Position numbers and translations under genes: made by a program. Under the pieces are notes generated by a model, which made no database searches, was not told the origin of the DNA, and worked only from the letters and a program-made list of their open reading frames with translations. DNA of 62,282 nucleotides from Marinagarivorans sp. (lineage in GTDB: Bacteria; Pseudomonadota; Gammaproteobacteria; Pseudomonadales; Cellvibrionaceae), in assembly GCA_028281865.1 (NCBI GenBank), contig JANQJB010000122.1, positions 1 to 62,282 of the forward strand. The letters are read 5' to 3'. Positions within the stretch are counted from its first letter, which is position 1, and each line of letters begins with the position of its first letter. Shown piece by piece: positions 29,754 through 38,905 of the stretch.

Positions 29754-30869
29754 TTATTTACTTTCTTCGTTCAGAGGAAAAGCAATTATGTGGTCGGCCT
29801 CGACTTTAAAATTGATTTTTTCCCCAATATCAAAGTCATCGTGGCTTGCCAACGCCGCTTCGATTTTAGAGCCCGTTTCCAGTTGCAATGTGTAAAGTGT
29901 TGAAGTTCCTGCAAAAATTTTGTTGATCACTTCGCCGTGAAATTGGCTGTTTTTATCTTCGACAATATCGTCGGGTCGAATAAGTACTTCAACTGCAGAA
30001 TTATTTTTCCAGGAGAAATCGTGTTTGCTTTGCAATACACCCAGTTCCGTTTCAATGCTGTTAGATGCTCTTAAAAAACCTGGAATAAACACTCCCTGGC
30101 CAATAAAGTTGGCCACAAAACGCGATTGCGGTTGATGATATAGGTTAAAAGGCACGTCCCAGTGTTCTAGTTTTCCTCGGTGTATAACACCGATTTTATC
30201 AGCGAATGCAAAGGCTTCTTCTTGGTCGTGCGTAACCATTATGGCACTTATGTTTTTGGCTTTTAAGATGCTGCGAACTTCAAGCGCGAGCGAGCGGCGC
30301 AAATCTGTATCTAAGCTAGAGAACGGTTCATCTAATAATAATAACTTCGGTGCAGGCGCAAGCGCGCGCGCAAGTGCGACGCGCTGCTGTTGTCCACCTG
30401 AAAGCTCATGGGGTAGGCGCTTTTCAAATCCTTCAAGTTTTACGAGCGCAACGAGTTCTTCTGATTTTTGTTGCCGCGAATATTTGTCGAGTTTGCCTAA
30501 GCCAAAAATAATATTTTCAATGACGTTCAAATGGGGGAACAGTGCATAATCTTGAAACACCATGCCGATTTTTCGCTCTTCGGGGGGGGCATGTGTCTTA
30601 CCACCTGATAGTAAAACGCCATCGAGGTAAATGCTCCCGCTAATTGCCGGTTGGAAACCGGCGATAGCTCTTAGCAGAGTTGTTTTGCCGCATCCACTGG
30701 AACCTAACAAACAACCAATTTCATTTTTGTTTAGGTTAAAACTAAGCTGGTCGACGATGTTTTCGTCTGCAGGATTTTTGGGGCTGGATTCGTGATAGCG
30801 GCATACCAAGTCGCTAACAGCTAGAAAGTTGTCTTGAAAGGTGTGCTTGTTGTCATCAGCCTCGCCCAT
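29754..30869 (-). CDS. ABC transporter ATP-binding protein, Fe(III)/FbpC-like
   Basis: A 371-residue ATPase of the CUT2/FbpC-PotA type. Walker A GSSGCGKTTL, signature LSGGQQQRVALARAL, Walker B LLLLDEPFSSLD, switch His in MVTHDQEEA, and a C-terminal TOBE-like part (GEVINKIFAGTSTLYTLQL). It would energise import of ferric iron or a similar small solute, but no permease or binding protein is nearby. It is the last gene behind argD-argF with a 6-base gap, so it is probably cotranscribed with arginine genes. Substrate is inference only. Confidence 0.88.
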   Translation of the reverse strand: MGEADDNKHTFQDNFLAVSDLVCRYHESSPKNPADENIVDQLSFNLNKNEIGCLLGSSGCGKTTLLRAIAGFQPAISGSIYLDGVLLSGGKTHAPPEERKIGMVFQDYALFPHLNVIENIIFGLGKLDKYSRQQKSEELVALVKLEGFEKRLPHELSGGQQQRVALARALAPAPKLLLLDEPFSSLDTDLRRSLALEVRSILKAKNISAIMVTHDQEEAFAFADKIGVIHRGKLEHWDVPFNLYHQPQSRFVANFIGQGVFIPGFLRASNSIETELGVLQSKHDFSWKNNSAVEVLIRPDDIVEDKNSQFHGEVINKIFAGTSTLYTLQLETGSKIEAALASHDDFDIGEKINFKVEADHIIAFPLNEESK

Positions 30870-30875
30870 TGAGAC

Positions 30876-31793
30876 TTATTTTTTTAATTCATTGATTAGA
30901 AACAACATCAGGGCTTTTTGTGCATGTAGGCGATTTTCGGCCTCGTCCCAAACAATGGAAATGGCTTCGTCTTCAAGCAATTCAGCGCTTACCTCTTCGC
31001 CGCGGTGAGCTGGCAGGCAGTGCATAAACACTGCATCTTTGTTGGCTTGTGCCATGAGTGCGTGATTGACCTGAAAATTAGCAAAGCTTTTAATGCGTGA
31101 TTCGCTTTCTTGTTCTTGGCCCATGCTAGCCCATACATCTGTCGCAACCCAATCTGCACCTGTCACAGCTTCGTCGGGATTATGGCATACGCTAACCCAA
31201 TCCTTGTTCTGCTCAACGACTTGAGCGTCAGGTTCATATCCGGCAGGGCATGCAATTTTCAATTTAAATTCACACAAGCGGGCGGCGTTCATATAAGAGT
31301 GACACATATTATTGCCGTCACCTACCCAAGCAACAGTTTTTCCTTTTGGGCTGCCACGATGCTCGACGTAAGTTTGAATATCGGCCAATAACTGGCACGG
31401 GTGGAAACTATCCGTTAATGCGTTAATCACTGGCACGGAAGAGGCGCTTGCAAAACGTTCGATAATATCGTGTCCAAACGTTCTTATCATCACGATATCA
31501 GTCATGCGAGATATTACGCGCGCTGAATCTTCGATCGGCTCGCCGCGACCAAGTTGTGTATCTTTAGGTGAAAGAAAAATAGCTGAGCCACCCAGCTGCG
31601 CCATTCCTGCTTCAAAAGAGACGCGTGTGCGAGTCGATGATTTTTCGAAAATCATCCCCAACACATTTTGTTTTAGTGGCGCTTCCTGAACCCCATTGTG
31701 CAATGCTTTTTTTAACTGGATTGCGTGTTCAATAATTGCCTGAAGCTCGTGTGAACTCAAATCGTTCAGTGATAAAAAGTGACGTAAGGCCAT
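30876..31793 (-). CDS. argF: ornithine carbamoyltransferase
   Basis: A 305-residue anabolic enzyme making citrulline from ornithine and carbamoyl phosphate. Carbamoyl-phosphate motif [10 protein letters not shown], then [12 protein letters not shown], the ornithine-site loop and [11 protein letters not shown]. Typical length for ArgF. It lies two bases after argD, whose product is its substrate precursor. Confidence 0.97.
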   Translation of the reverse strand: MALRHFLSLNDLSSHELQAIIEHAIQLKKALHNGVQEAPLKQNVLGMIFEKSSTRTRVSFEAGMAQLGGSAIFLSPKDTQLGRGEPIEDSARVISRMTDIVMIRTFGHDIIERFASASSVPVINALTDSFHPCQLLADIQTYVEHRGSPKGKTVAWVGDGNNMCHSYMNAARLCEFKLKIACPAGYEPDAQVVEQNKDWVSVCHNPDEAVTGADWVATDVWASMGQEQESESRIKSFANFQVNHALMAQANKDAVFMHCLPAHRGEEVSAELLEDEAISIVWDEAENRLHAQKALMLFLINELKK

Positions 31794-31795
31794 AA

Positions 31796-32956
31796 TTAAT
31801 TTAACAGTCCATTTATTGAGTTGACAACAAGATTGATAATTTCGTCTGCTTGTGCGTCGGTAAGAATAAGCGGCGGTAATAGACGAATAGTACTTCCAGC
31901 TGTAACGTTTAAGATTAAGCCAGCCTCTTTGCAGATATCGACCAATTCACCGCAGTCCCGGTCAAGTTCAATCCCAATTAATAAGCCCATTCCACGAATA
32001 TCGATAACGTGTGGATTGCCGGACAGTTTTTCGCGAAAATGCGCCAAGAACTTTTCGCCCAACTCCTGAGCTCTAGCTAGATAGCCGTTCTCACACACGG
32101 TGGTAACTGTTGCTAGAGCTGCCGCGCAGGCGAGTGGGTTTCCACCAAAAGTCGAGCCGTGATTACCCGGTTGTAATACGCCAGCTGCCTTGGCTCGCGC
32201 GAGACAAACTCCAATTGGCACGCCGTTAGCTAAACCTTTTGCTGATGTCACAATATCGGGAAGGATGTCGCTGTGCTGATAAGCGAAGAACTTGCCTGTA
32301 CGGCCGGCACCTGTTTGAATTTCATCGAGAATTAATAGCCACTCGTTTTGATCGCAAAGTGCACGCAGTTGCTTGAGGTAGTCGTCCGCAGGAACGCGGA
32401 TTCCGCCTTCGCCCTGAATTGGCTCAACCATGACTGCGACGGTATTTTTTGTTGCGACCGCTTTTATCGCATCAATGTTATTAAACTCGGTATGTACAAA
32501 ACCGCTAACAAGAGGAGAGAAACCTTTTTTAACTTTTGGGTTGCCAGTCGCGGAGAGCGTGGCCATTGTACGACCGTGAAAACTGTTGTCGGCAACAATA
32601 ATTTCTGGTTCATCAATGCCGTTATCATGGCCAAATTTACGCGCTATTTTGATGGCGGCCTCATTGGCTTCTGCGCCAGAGTTGCCGAAAAACGCATTGT
32701 CCATTCCAGAGAGGGCGACCAGCTTTTCGCCCAACTGTTGTTGCGGTGGCAAGTTGAATAAATTTGAAGCGTGCACCAGAGTAGAAGCTTGAGCTGTGAT
32801 GGCTTCAGTGATGATGGGGTTGGCGTGCCCCAGACCACACACGGCAATGCCCGAAAGTGCATCGAGATAGCGGCGCCCTTGGTCATCCCACAAATAGGCG
32901 CCTTCACCCTTAACCAAGGTTGTCGATCTTTCACCGTATGTATTCATGAGACTCAT
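31796..32956 (-). CDS. argD: acetylornithine aminotransferase
   Basis: A 386-residue class-III PLP aminotransferase of arginine synthesis, probably also acting on succinyl-diaminopimelate. PLP Lys in [13 protein letters not shown], preceded by [31 protein letters not shown] binds phosphate. First gene of argD-argF-ABC ATPase. The promoter lies in the 190-base divergent gap towards hyuB; I could not find an ArgR box there. Confidence 0.96.
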   Translation of the reverse strand: MSLMNTYGERSTTLVKGEGAYLWDDQGRRYLDALSGIAVCGLGHANPIITEAITAQASTLVHASNLFNLPPQQQLGEKLVALSGMDNAFFGNSGAEANEAAIKIARKFGHDNGIDEPEIIVADNSFHGRTMATLSATGNPKVKKGFSPLVSGFVHTEFNNIDAIKAVATKNTVAVMVEPIQGEGGIRVPADDYLKQLRALCDQNEWLLILDEIQTGAGRTGKFFAYQHSDILPDIVTSAKGLANGVPIGVCLARAKAAGVLQPGNHGSTFGGNPLACAAALATVTTVCENGYLARAQELGEKFLAHFREKLSGNPHVIDIRGMGLLIGIELDRDCGELVDICKEAGLILNVTAGSTIRLLPPLILTDAQADEIINLVVNSINGLLN

Positions 32957-33146
32957 ATCTCTCTCTAATCCTGTGTCGATTTATTCCTGCTTGATTTTGC
33001 TGCGAGTTTTTATCTGGTGTTTTCACAGCCCCAAAACAAAACAGGCAGCGGGGGAGCTGCCTGTTAAAGCATCGATTTTATAAACAAATGAAGCGTTTGT
33101 AAAATACTCAAAGATTCCGTTAAATATCCAATTCCGAGTCGCGTGG

Positions 33147-34733
33147 TTGTATAGAAAAGTGTCAGAAAAAGTAGAACTCAGTATATTTTGCAGTCGCCTG
33201 GAGTCCCTATGTGACGAGATGGGAGCGTTACTGCAAAAGGCAGCATTTTCACCCAATATTAAAGACCGCCTGGATTTTTCGTGTGCTGTTTTTGATAAAG
33301 GTGGGGCGCTGGCATCGCAGGCGGCGCATATTCCTGTGCATCTCGGCAGCATGGCCTATGCAATGACAGATATTGTCAATCAAATTGACTGGCAAGAAGG
33401 AGACACAATAGTCGTCAACGATCCATTTCTCGGCGGCACGCATTTACCTGATGTCACATTAATTACACCGGTCTTTTTTCAATGCGAACTCCAAGGGTTT
33501 GTTGCCAACCGGGCTCACCACGCGAATATCGGCGCTGACCGACCCGGGTCGATGCCAATAACGCAGCATCTCGAAGAAGAGGGCATCGTCGTGGCTCCAA
33601 CAAAACTCGTGCTCGCAGGCATACTGCAGCAAGAAGTGATGAATTATTTGACTGGTGCAGAATCTTTAGCGGCGCGCAACCCGATTATTGCCGGTGATTT
33701 TTATGCTCAGTTGAGTGCTAATCAACTCGGAGCGAAACGCCTTGTCGAGCTATTCAATTCCGTAGGTGCGGATGCTTTTAGCCGGCAATTACAGCGTCTC
33801 AACAATTACGGTACGCGCATCGCGCAGCAAAGTCTGAAGCATATTCCCAACGGCACTTATTACTTTGAAGATGTTTTGGATGACGACGGACTTGGATCGA
33901 CAGAAATTCCGATAAGGGTCAAACTCGAAGTCGCCAATGAGCGAGTTAGGCTCGATTTTTCCGGAAGTTCCCCGCAAGTGACAGGGAATCTAAACTGTCC
34001 TCTCTCCGTCGTGGCGGCAGCAGTATTTTATTGTTTTCGTTGTTTAATGCCGCGGTATACTCCTGCTTGTGCGGGCGTTTTCTCGTGTATTGAAATTAGT
34101 GCTCCGCTGGCGAGCTTGGTGAATGCCGAGCGACCTGCGGCAGTGGCTGCGGGAAATGTCGAAACATCCAGTCGTATCGTTGACGTCGTGTTTGGGGCCT
34201 TAGCCCAAGCATTGCCCGAGCGGATTCCTGCTGCGAGCCAAGGGACTATGAATAATATTGCGATGGGAGCGCGGTCTGGAAAGCCAGGCTCGAAAGGCCG
34301 AGCTTGGGATTATTACGAAACGCTTGGTGGTGGTAGCGGAGCTGGGCCCTCAAACGATGGGCTCTCCGGCTATCAAACTCATATGACAAATACGCTTAAT
34401 ACTCCTGTAGAAAGTATTGAGAGCCATTTTCCGCTGCGTATCGAGGGCTATGCGCTACGTCGTAATTCGGGCGGTGGCGGGACAAGAAAAGGCGGTGACG
34501 GAATAGTGCGCACCTACCGTTTTCTTGAACAAACTGAAGTGAGTTTAATTACCGAACGCCGGGCGCATGCTCCTTGGGGTTTGCACGGAGCTGATGAGGG
34601 AGAAAAAGGCGTAAACCTTCTAAACGGTAAGCCGCTCGATGGCAAAGTGGAGTTTACAGCTGTAGCAGGTGATTGCTTGAGCCTTTGCACTCCAGGTGGC
34701 GGGGGCTGGAATACCTATCTTGAAAAAGAGTAA
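33147..34733 (+). CDS. hydantoinase B/oxoprolinase family protein (HyuB)
   Basis: A 528-residue HyuB-type subunit. Family segments: LCDEMGALLQKAAFSPNIKDRLDFSCAVFD near the start, NDPFLGGTHLPDV, HHANIGADRPGSMP, and the C-terminal RRNSGGGGTRKGGDGIVR. HyuB works with HyuA to open hydantoin or 5-oxoproline rings with ATP. No hyuA is adjacent, so it may pair with a distant HyuA or have another role. The start is uncertain: TTG at 33147 or GTG at 33159 in the same frame; neither has a strong ribosome site. Confidence 0.88.
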   Translation: MYRKVSEKVELSIFCSRLESLCDEMGALLQKAAFSPNIKDRLDFSCAVFDKGGALASQAAHIPVHLGSMAYAMTDIVNQIDWQEGDTIVVNDPFLGGTHLPDVTLITPVFFQCELQGFVANRAHHANIGADRPGSMPITQHLEEEGIVVAPTKLVLAGILQQEVMNYLTGAESLAARNPIIAGDFYAQLSANQLGAKRLVELFNSVGADAFSRQLQRLNNYGTRIAQQSLKHIPNGTYYFEDVLDDDGLGSTEIPIRVKLEVANERVRLDFSGSSPQVTGNLNCPLSVVAAAVFYCFRCLMPRYTPACAGVFSCIEISAPLASLVNAERPAAVAAGNVETSSRIVDVVFGALAQALPERIPAASQGTMNNIAMGARSGKPGSKGRAWDYYETLGGGSGAGPSNDGLSGYQTHMTNTLNTPVESIESHFPLRIEGYALRRNSGGGGTRKGGDGIVRTYRFLEQTEVSLITERRAHAPWGLHGADEGEKGVNLLNGKPLDGKVEFTAVAGDCLSLCTPGGGGWNTYLEKE

Positions 34734-34814
34734 AATATTCGCAATAACCTAGTAAATTAATCAGGTAATACTCGCGTTACAACGAGCACGCCACAAACTA
34801 CCGAGGTAATCTTG

Positions 34815-35144
34815 ATGGACATAATGGACACAATCAAAGAGCAAGTCGAAAACAACACTGTGATTTTATATATGAAAGGTTCACCCGATGCGCCGCAATG
34901 CGGGTTCTCGCAGCGCGCATCACAGGCAATAATGGCCTGTGGCCGACGCTTTGCCTTTGTCGATGTTCTATCTAACCCGGATATTCGCGCTAATCTGCCA
35001 AAATATGCCAATTGGCCCACCTTTCCACAGCTGTGGGTAAAGGGTGAGCTTGTTGGTGGGTGCGATATCATCGTTGAAATGCATGATAAGGGTGAGCTGC
35101 AATCGCTAATACACGAAGCGGTCCCTGAAAGCCCCGAGGCATAA
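34815..35144 (+). CDS. grxD: monothiol glutaredoxin Grx4 type
   Basis: A 109-residue CGFS glutaredoxin that binds a bridging [2Fe-2S] cluster with glutathione and hands clusters to targets. Seen: ILYMKGSPDAPQCGFSQRA, then KYANWPTFPQLWVKGELVGGCDI. ATG at 34815 lies eight bases after GAGG. It is close to an iron-uptake locus, which agrees with its role in iron homeostasis. Confidence 0.96.
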   Translation: MDIMDTIKEQVENNTVILYMKGSPDAPQCGFSQRASQAIMACGRRFAFVDVLSNPDIRANLPKYANWPTFPQLWVKGELVGGCDIIVEMHDKGELQSLIHEAVPESPEA

Positions 35145-35153
35145 AACTCTTGT

Positions 35154-35185
35154 AATATAGCGTGCGTTGAGCGCGCTATATTTTC
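35154..35185 (+). terminator. probable terminator after grxD
   Basis: Stem AATATAGCG / CGCTATATT (35154-35162 with 35174-35182), extended inward by a wobble and two GC pairs, loop GTTGA, short T run. Confidence 0.6.
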
Positions 35186-35513
35186 TCAACCAGCTTTTTT
35201 CCCTTCCATATGCAGTTGCGGCTTATACTTTTTCCGGCCGCTCAATTCTCGTTTTATCGACCACACGTTTTAGGGCGCTTTGTTCAAAGCGTTTCACAGT
35301 TTTTCCGGGCTGTTTTGAAATCAAATAAAAACTTGCCAATTTTAGAAGTGGTCGTGCATATCGTAGCGCTTTTTTTGATAATTTTCATAATATGATGCTA
35401 AATCGTATTGATAATGGTTCTTATTTGGGTATACTCCCGTTGCGGGGTTAGCTTGTTAGCTAACAACACCCCGATTTATGTCTATTTATGTAAGAGAATC
35501 TGAAGAGGACGTT
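35186..35513. other. regulatory interval before the iron locus
   Basis: About 330 bases without a gene of known type. Its right end carries the promoter and Fur-like site listed separately; the left part shows only a chance-length frame. Confidence 0.5.
35408..35435 (+). promoter_or_regulatory. sigma-70 promoter overlapped by a Fur-like box
   Basis: TTGATA (35408-35413) and TATACT (35430-35435) with a 16-base spacer. The 19 bases from 35410 match the Fur consensus GATAATGATAATCATTATC at 12 positions, starting with GATAATG. The overlap would allow iron-dependent repression of the downstream lipoprotein gene. The promoter call is good; Fur is probable. Confidence 0.6.
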
Positions 35514-37229
35514 GTGATTAGTCGAATATTAATACTATCTCTGTTATCCGCTTTGCTGTTTTGTGTAGGTTGTGGCTCGAGTAACAATAAGGCGGCACCA
35601 GATGGGCCGGCAGACACCGATAACGATGGCGTGATTGACTCGGCAGACAACTGCCCAGAGCAAGCGAACCCGGATCAGTCCGATGCCGATGAAAATAGTA
35701 CTGGCGACGCTTGCGAGTCAAGCTACGCGTTTAGTGATACCAGTGATCAAGACACAGTATCCTACACGGGGCAAACTGCTAGGCAAATTATAATAGAGGA
35801 CTTGGTCAGGTCCATGCTTAGCATGAGTCGCGCAGACCAACGTACTAAAGAAGCAATCATCGCCGAAGACTTAAATAGATACTATGAAAATGTCGATACG
35901 GAAGGACAGGAAGTGGGTGCGGCCCTTGACGATCAGCCTATTGCATTTAGCTTGTCCGGCACAGGTATGCTTATTACTAATACAACCGATGAAACTGATA
36001 TGACCTTGGGGTCGATAAGTACGGGTAAAAACCTTAAAGGTAAGATCGCTGGCAACGATAAGTGCTATCACATATTGAGTGATGGAGAAAACGAAGTGGC
36101 ATGTGATGGCGAACGAGTTCGCGGCGAATTTATTGGCTGGGAGTTTGGCCTGAATCAGGATGCGCTTGTGCGCACGCCGGACGATCTTATTCAACTTTGG
36201 TTTGGCTTGTTAGCAGATGAAGCGGCAAAAGACACTGAGACTTTGATCGACACGGTCGGCGGACTAGTCCCCGTCGATAGCGTTTATATCAACAGCCTAG
36301 GGCACGATTTTCGGCAATTAATTCAAAAATTCTTGGTCGGCGCTGTCAACTTTTCGCAAGGCGCTGCAGACTATTTGCAAATCGATTTTGGTTCTGAGGC
36401 TAATCTAACTTTGGCCGATGACAAAGCTTATACCGAAGGTCAACACGACTATGACGAGGCCTTTGGTTATTATGGCGCTGCGCGCAATGCTCATGCTTAC
36501 AAGGATATCGAAGCTCGTGGTGGAAACAGTGTTGACGTAGAGGGTGTTCGCGAAGCCTTTCAATACGGCTACAACGATATCGATGGCGACGGAAAAATTA
36601 ATATTCGCAGTGAAGTAATGTTGGGCACATCGACGAACTGTGCTAAGCGAGATCTTGGTGCTACCGTCGCGACAAACTATACCTCGGAAGCGTTTGAGGC
36701 ATTTATCGCGGGAAGAAAGATTGTTCAGGACGCTGGAGATGCTGGCATGTTGACGGATGATCAACGCACGATGCTAGATTCCTACATAAAAATAGCGGCG
36801 CAGACCTGGGAAAAATGTATTGCTGCGACAGTTGTCCATTATATCAACGACACGATAGGCGATATGGGTAATTTTGTCGGTGATCAATTTGCTGATTTGG
36901 CGAATTACAAAGACCTATCAAAGCATTGGGGTGAAATGAAAGGTTTTGCACTCGGTTTGCAATTTAGCCCGGAATCGCCGTTCCGCTTAGGTGAAAATGG
37001 TGCAAGTGTTGCTGACTTAAAGGCCGTTTTGGCTTATATGGGCGATGCTCCTGTGTTAGCTGACGGTACTCAGCTTGGAACTGCTTACATGGGTATGGAT
37101 GGTGATGGCCTAACCGAGGCTTCGACCGCGGCAGAGCGTGTAAGCGCCTATCGTACAAATCTATTAAAAGCTCGAGATAAGCTGATGATGGCTTACGATT
37201 TTAACCAGCAAAATGTTGAAAATTGGTAA
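35514..37229 (+). CDS. DUF4856 lipoprotein with thrombospondin type-3 repeat
   Basis: A 571-residue lipoprotein. Lipobox FCVGC is followed by an acidic calcium-binding type-3 repeat (DTDNDGVIDSADNCPEQANP). The rest fits DUF4856: YTGQTARQIIIEDL, then DEAFGYYGAARNAHAY, a calcium-loop-like DIDGDGKINI, and KCIAATVVHYINDTI. DUF4856 proteins often neighbour imelysins and TonB receptors in iron-related clusters, as here; their function is unknown. The GTG at 35514 lies five bases after AAGAGG and gives a clean signal peptide, so I prefer it to the ATG at 35478. Confidence 0.88.
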   Translation: MISRILILSLLSALLFCVGCGSSNNKAAPDGPADTDNDGVIDSADNCPEQANPDQSDADENSTGDACESSYAFSDTSDQDTVSYTGQTARQIIIEDLVRSMLSMSRADQRTKEAIIAEDLNRYYENVDTEGQEVGAALDDQPIAFSLSGTGMLITNTTDETDMTLGSISTGKNLKGKIAGNDKCYHILSDGENEVACDGERVRGEFIGWEFGLNQDALVRTPDDLIQLWFGLLADEAAKDTETLIDTVGGLVPVDSVYINSLGHDFRQLIQKFLVGAVNFSQGAADYLQIDFGSEANLTLADDKAYTEGQHDYDEAFGYYGAARNAHAYKDIEARGGNSVDVEGVREAFQYGYNDIDGDGKINIRSEVMLGTSTNCAKRDLGATVATNYTSEAFEAFIAGRKIVQDAGDAGMLTDDQRTMLDSYIKIAAQTWEKCIAATVVHYINDTIGDMGNFVGDQFADLANYKDLSKHWGEMKGFALGLQFSPESPFRLGENGASVADLKAVLAYMGDAPVLADGTQLGTAYMGMDGDGLTEASTAAERVSAYRTNLLKARDKLMMAYDFNQQNVENW

Positions 37230-37251
37230 TATTAAAAAGTATGTTGTTTCG

Positions 37252-37275
37252 AAGCCGCGTTTCACGCGGCTTTTT
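37252..37275 (+). terminator. intrinsic terminator after the DUF4856 gene
   Basis: Nine-base stem AAGCCGCGT / ACGCGGCTT with loop TTC, running into T. It separates the DUF4856 gene from the imelysin gene, so the latter must have its own promoter or depend on readthrough. Confidence 0.88.
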
Positions 37276-37414
37276 GCGTTTCTGAAAAACTGATTTGTAT
37301 AACGTGTTATTGATAAAATTGCGAGATTTCTCACTATTAAACCGGCAATATTTATTTTCGGGTTAATAGATTTGGTATAGACGTAAAAGATGTTAGATAT
37401 AGGTGAGTTTGAAA

Positions 37415-38734
37415 ATGGCTTATGTAAAGAAGTTTAAATATGCTCGATTTTTTTTCTGCTGTGCAGCCATTTTGGCTCTCGCTGCTTGTGGAAGTGGCGG
37501 TGGTTCCTCGGGTGGGCCGAATACTTCGAGCTCGAGCAGTTCAAGTTCTTCAGGTAGTAATGCGCCAAGCAATTTTGATTACGCCGGAATGTTTGCCAAT
37601 TTAAGTGATGAGATTTTTATTCCGACTTACACGCAATTTGCTAATAATGCTGCTGAATTCGCATCCGATACCGGTGCGCTGGATACATATTGTGAAAGCC
37701 TGGGCACACAACAAGAAGCAAATAATTTGGCGAGCGCGCGTTCTTCTTGGACCGAACTGATGTTGACTTGGCAAAAAGCTGAGGTATTTCAGTTTGGTCC
37801 CGTTACAGATAATTCGAGTCGCGATAGAAATATTATCCATGGATACGGTAAGTCAACCGGTTTAGACACATGTTTGGTCGATCGAAACGTTATTCGCGCC
37901 GAGAGCGAGGGTTTTGATATTAGTCAGTTTGTTAATTCAAGCCGTGGTTTAGGAACGCTCGAGTATCTTTTATTTAATGAAAACTTGGAGCATACTTGCG
38001 CAGCCAATGAAACCGATACACAAGCTTGGAATGCGCGGCCCGCGAGTGAGCGTCAAGTTGCGCGATGCAATTATGCCAAGCTTGCGGCAAGTGATATGAG
38101 CAATTTTGCCGCCAGTATCTTAAGTGATTGGACGGCTCAAGGCGATAATTTCAGAACTGAGTTAGTGCAGAGCGCTAATCCCGAAGAGTTTTTACAGGGC
38201 TTATCTGATGCGATTTTCTACATCGAAAAAGTCACAAAAGATATTAAGTTAGGAATTGTCACTGGTATTAAACAAATCGGTTCTGGTGACGACTTTTGTG
38301 CAAACGCCGCGTGTCCCGAACGAGTTGAGTTCCCCTACAGCACTGCTTCTTTGGAAAGCATCAAAACCAACTTGGAAACGTTTTGGGAGATTTATACCGG
38401 CAGCGAAGGTTCTGGTTTTGACGATATTATTTCCGCTGCAGGAATGCCGCAAATTAACCAGAGCTTTGCAACGGATGTCACAGCGGCAATCGAATTTGTC
38501 GATTCAATGATTCAGAGCGATACCAATCTATTGGACGAAGCTCAGACCATTCTATCTTCAGCGCAAGCTCAGCAGAATTGTGCCAATAGCAATAGTAACC
38601 CCGAAGCTGCAGAGGTATTGAAAGCCTGTGCTTTACATGGGTTAACCAAGCGAATTAGTGATCGTCTGCGCACCGATTTTATTCTCGCTGTGCAGGTGGA
38701 CTTACCAGCCGGAGCGCAGGCTGATAATGATTGA
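37415..38734 (+). CDS. imelysin (M75) family lipoprotein
   Basis: A 439-residue lipoprotein. Lipobox LAAC, a Gly/Ser linker with a run of nine Ser, then an imelysin domain. Family marks: ARSSWTELMLTWQKAEVFQFGP and RGLGTLEYLLF; the latter stands where peptidase-like members have GxHxxE, with the His replaced, so metal or peptide chemistry may differ. Imelysins are periplasmic iron-regulated proteins linked to iron uptake. ATG at 37415 has AGGTGAG seven bases upstream; GTG at 37403 is also in frame. Flanked by DUF4856 and a TonB receptor. Confidence 0.92.
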   Translation: MAYVKKFKYARFFFCCAAILALAACGSGGGSSGGPNTSSSSSSSSSGSNAPSNFDYAGMFANLSDEIFIPTYTQFANNAAEFASDTGALDTYCESLGTQQEANNLASARSSWTELMLTWQKAEVFQFGPVTDNSSRDRNIIHGYGKSTGLDTCLVDRNVIRAESEGFDISQFVNSSRGLGTLEYLLFNENLEHTCAANETDTQAWNARPASERQVARCNYAKLAASDMSNFAASILSDWTAQGDNFRTELVQSANPEEFLQGLSDAIFYIEKVTKDIKLGIVTGIKQIGSGDDFCANAACPERVEFPYSTASLESIKTNLETFWEIYTGSEGSGFDDIISAAGMPQINQSFATDVTAAIEFVDSMIQSDTNLLDEAQTILSSAQAQQNCANSNSNPEAAEVLKACALHGLTKRISDRLRTDFILAVQVDLPAGAQADND

Positions 38735-38864
38735 TCCATTTAAATGCAAGTAAATTGACTTTTGCTACATTATTTTTGGCCTGAGTCTACCTTGAATTTT
38801 TGGTATCGTGTGCATTCAAAGCCGGTGACTGGCGTATTCAGAAGTCACATAAGTGAGTTGAGTT

Positions 38865-38873
38865 TGTTAGAAT
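38865..38873 (+). promoter_or_regulatory. extended -10 promoter upstream of the TonB receptor
   Basis: TGTTAGAAT followed by GCCGG, about 30 bases before the start codon. It is nearly the same as the element before dacA at 20805. No clear -35. Confidence 0.55.
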
Positions 38874-38905
38874 GCCGGATTTATTAATGCAGTTTCGTTA
38901 GTTTT

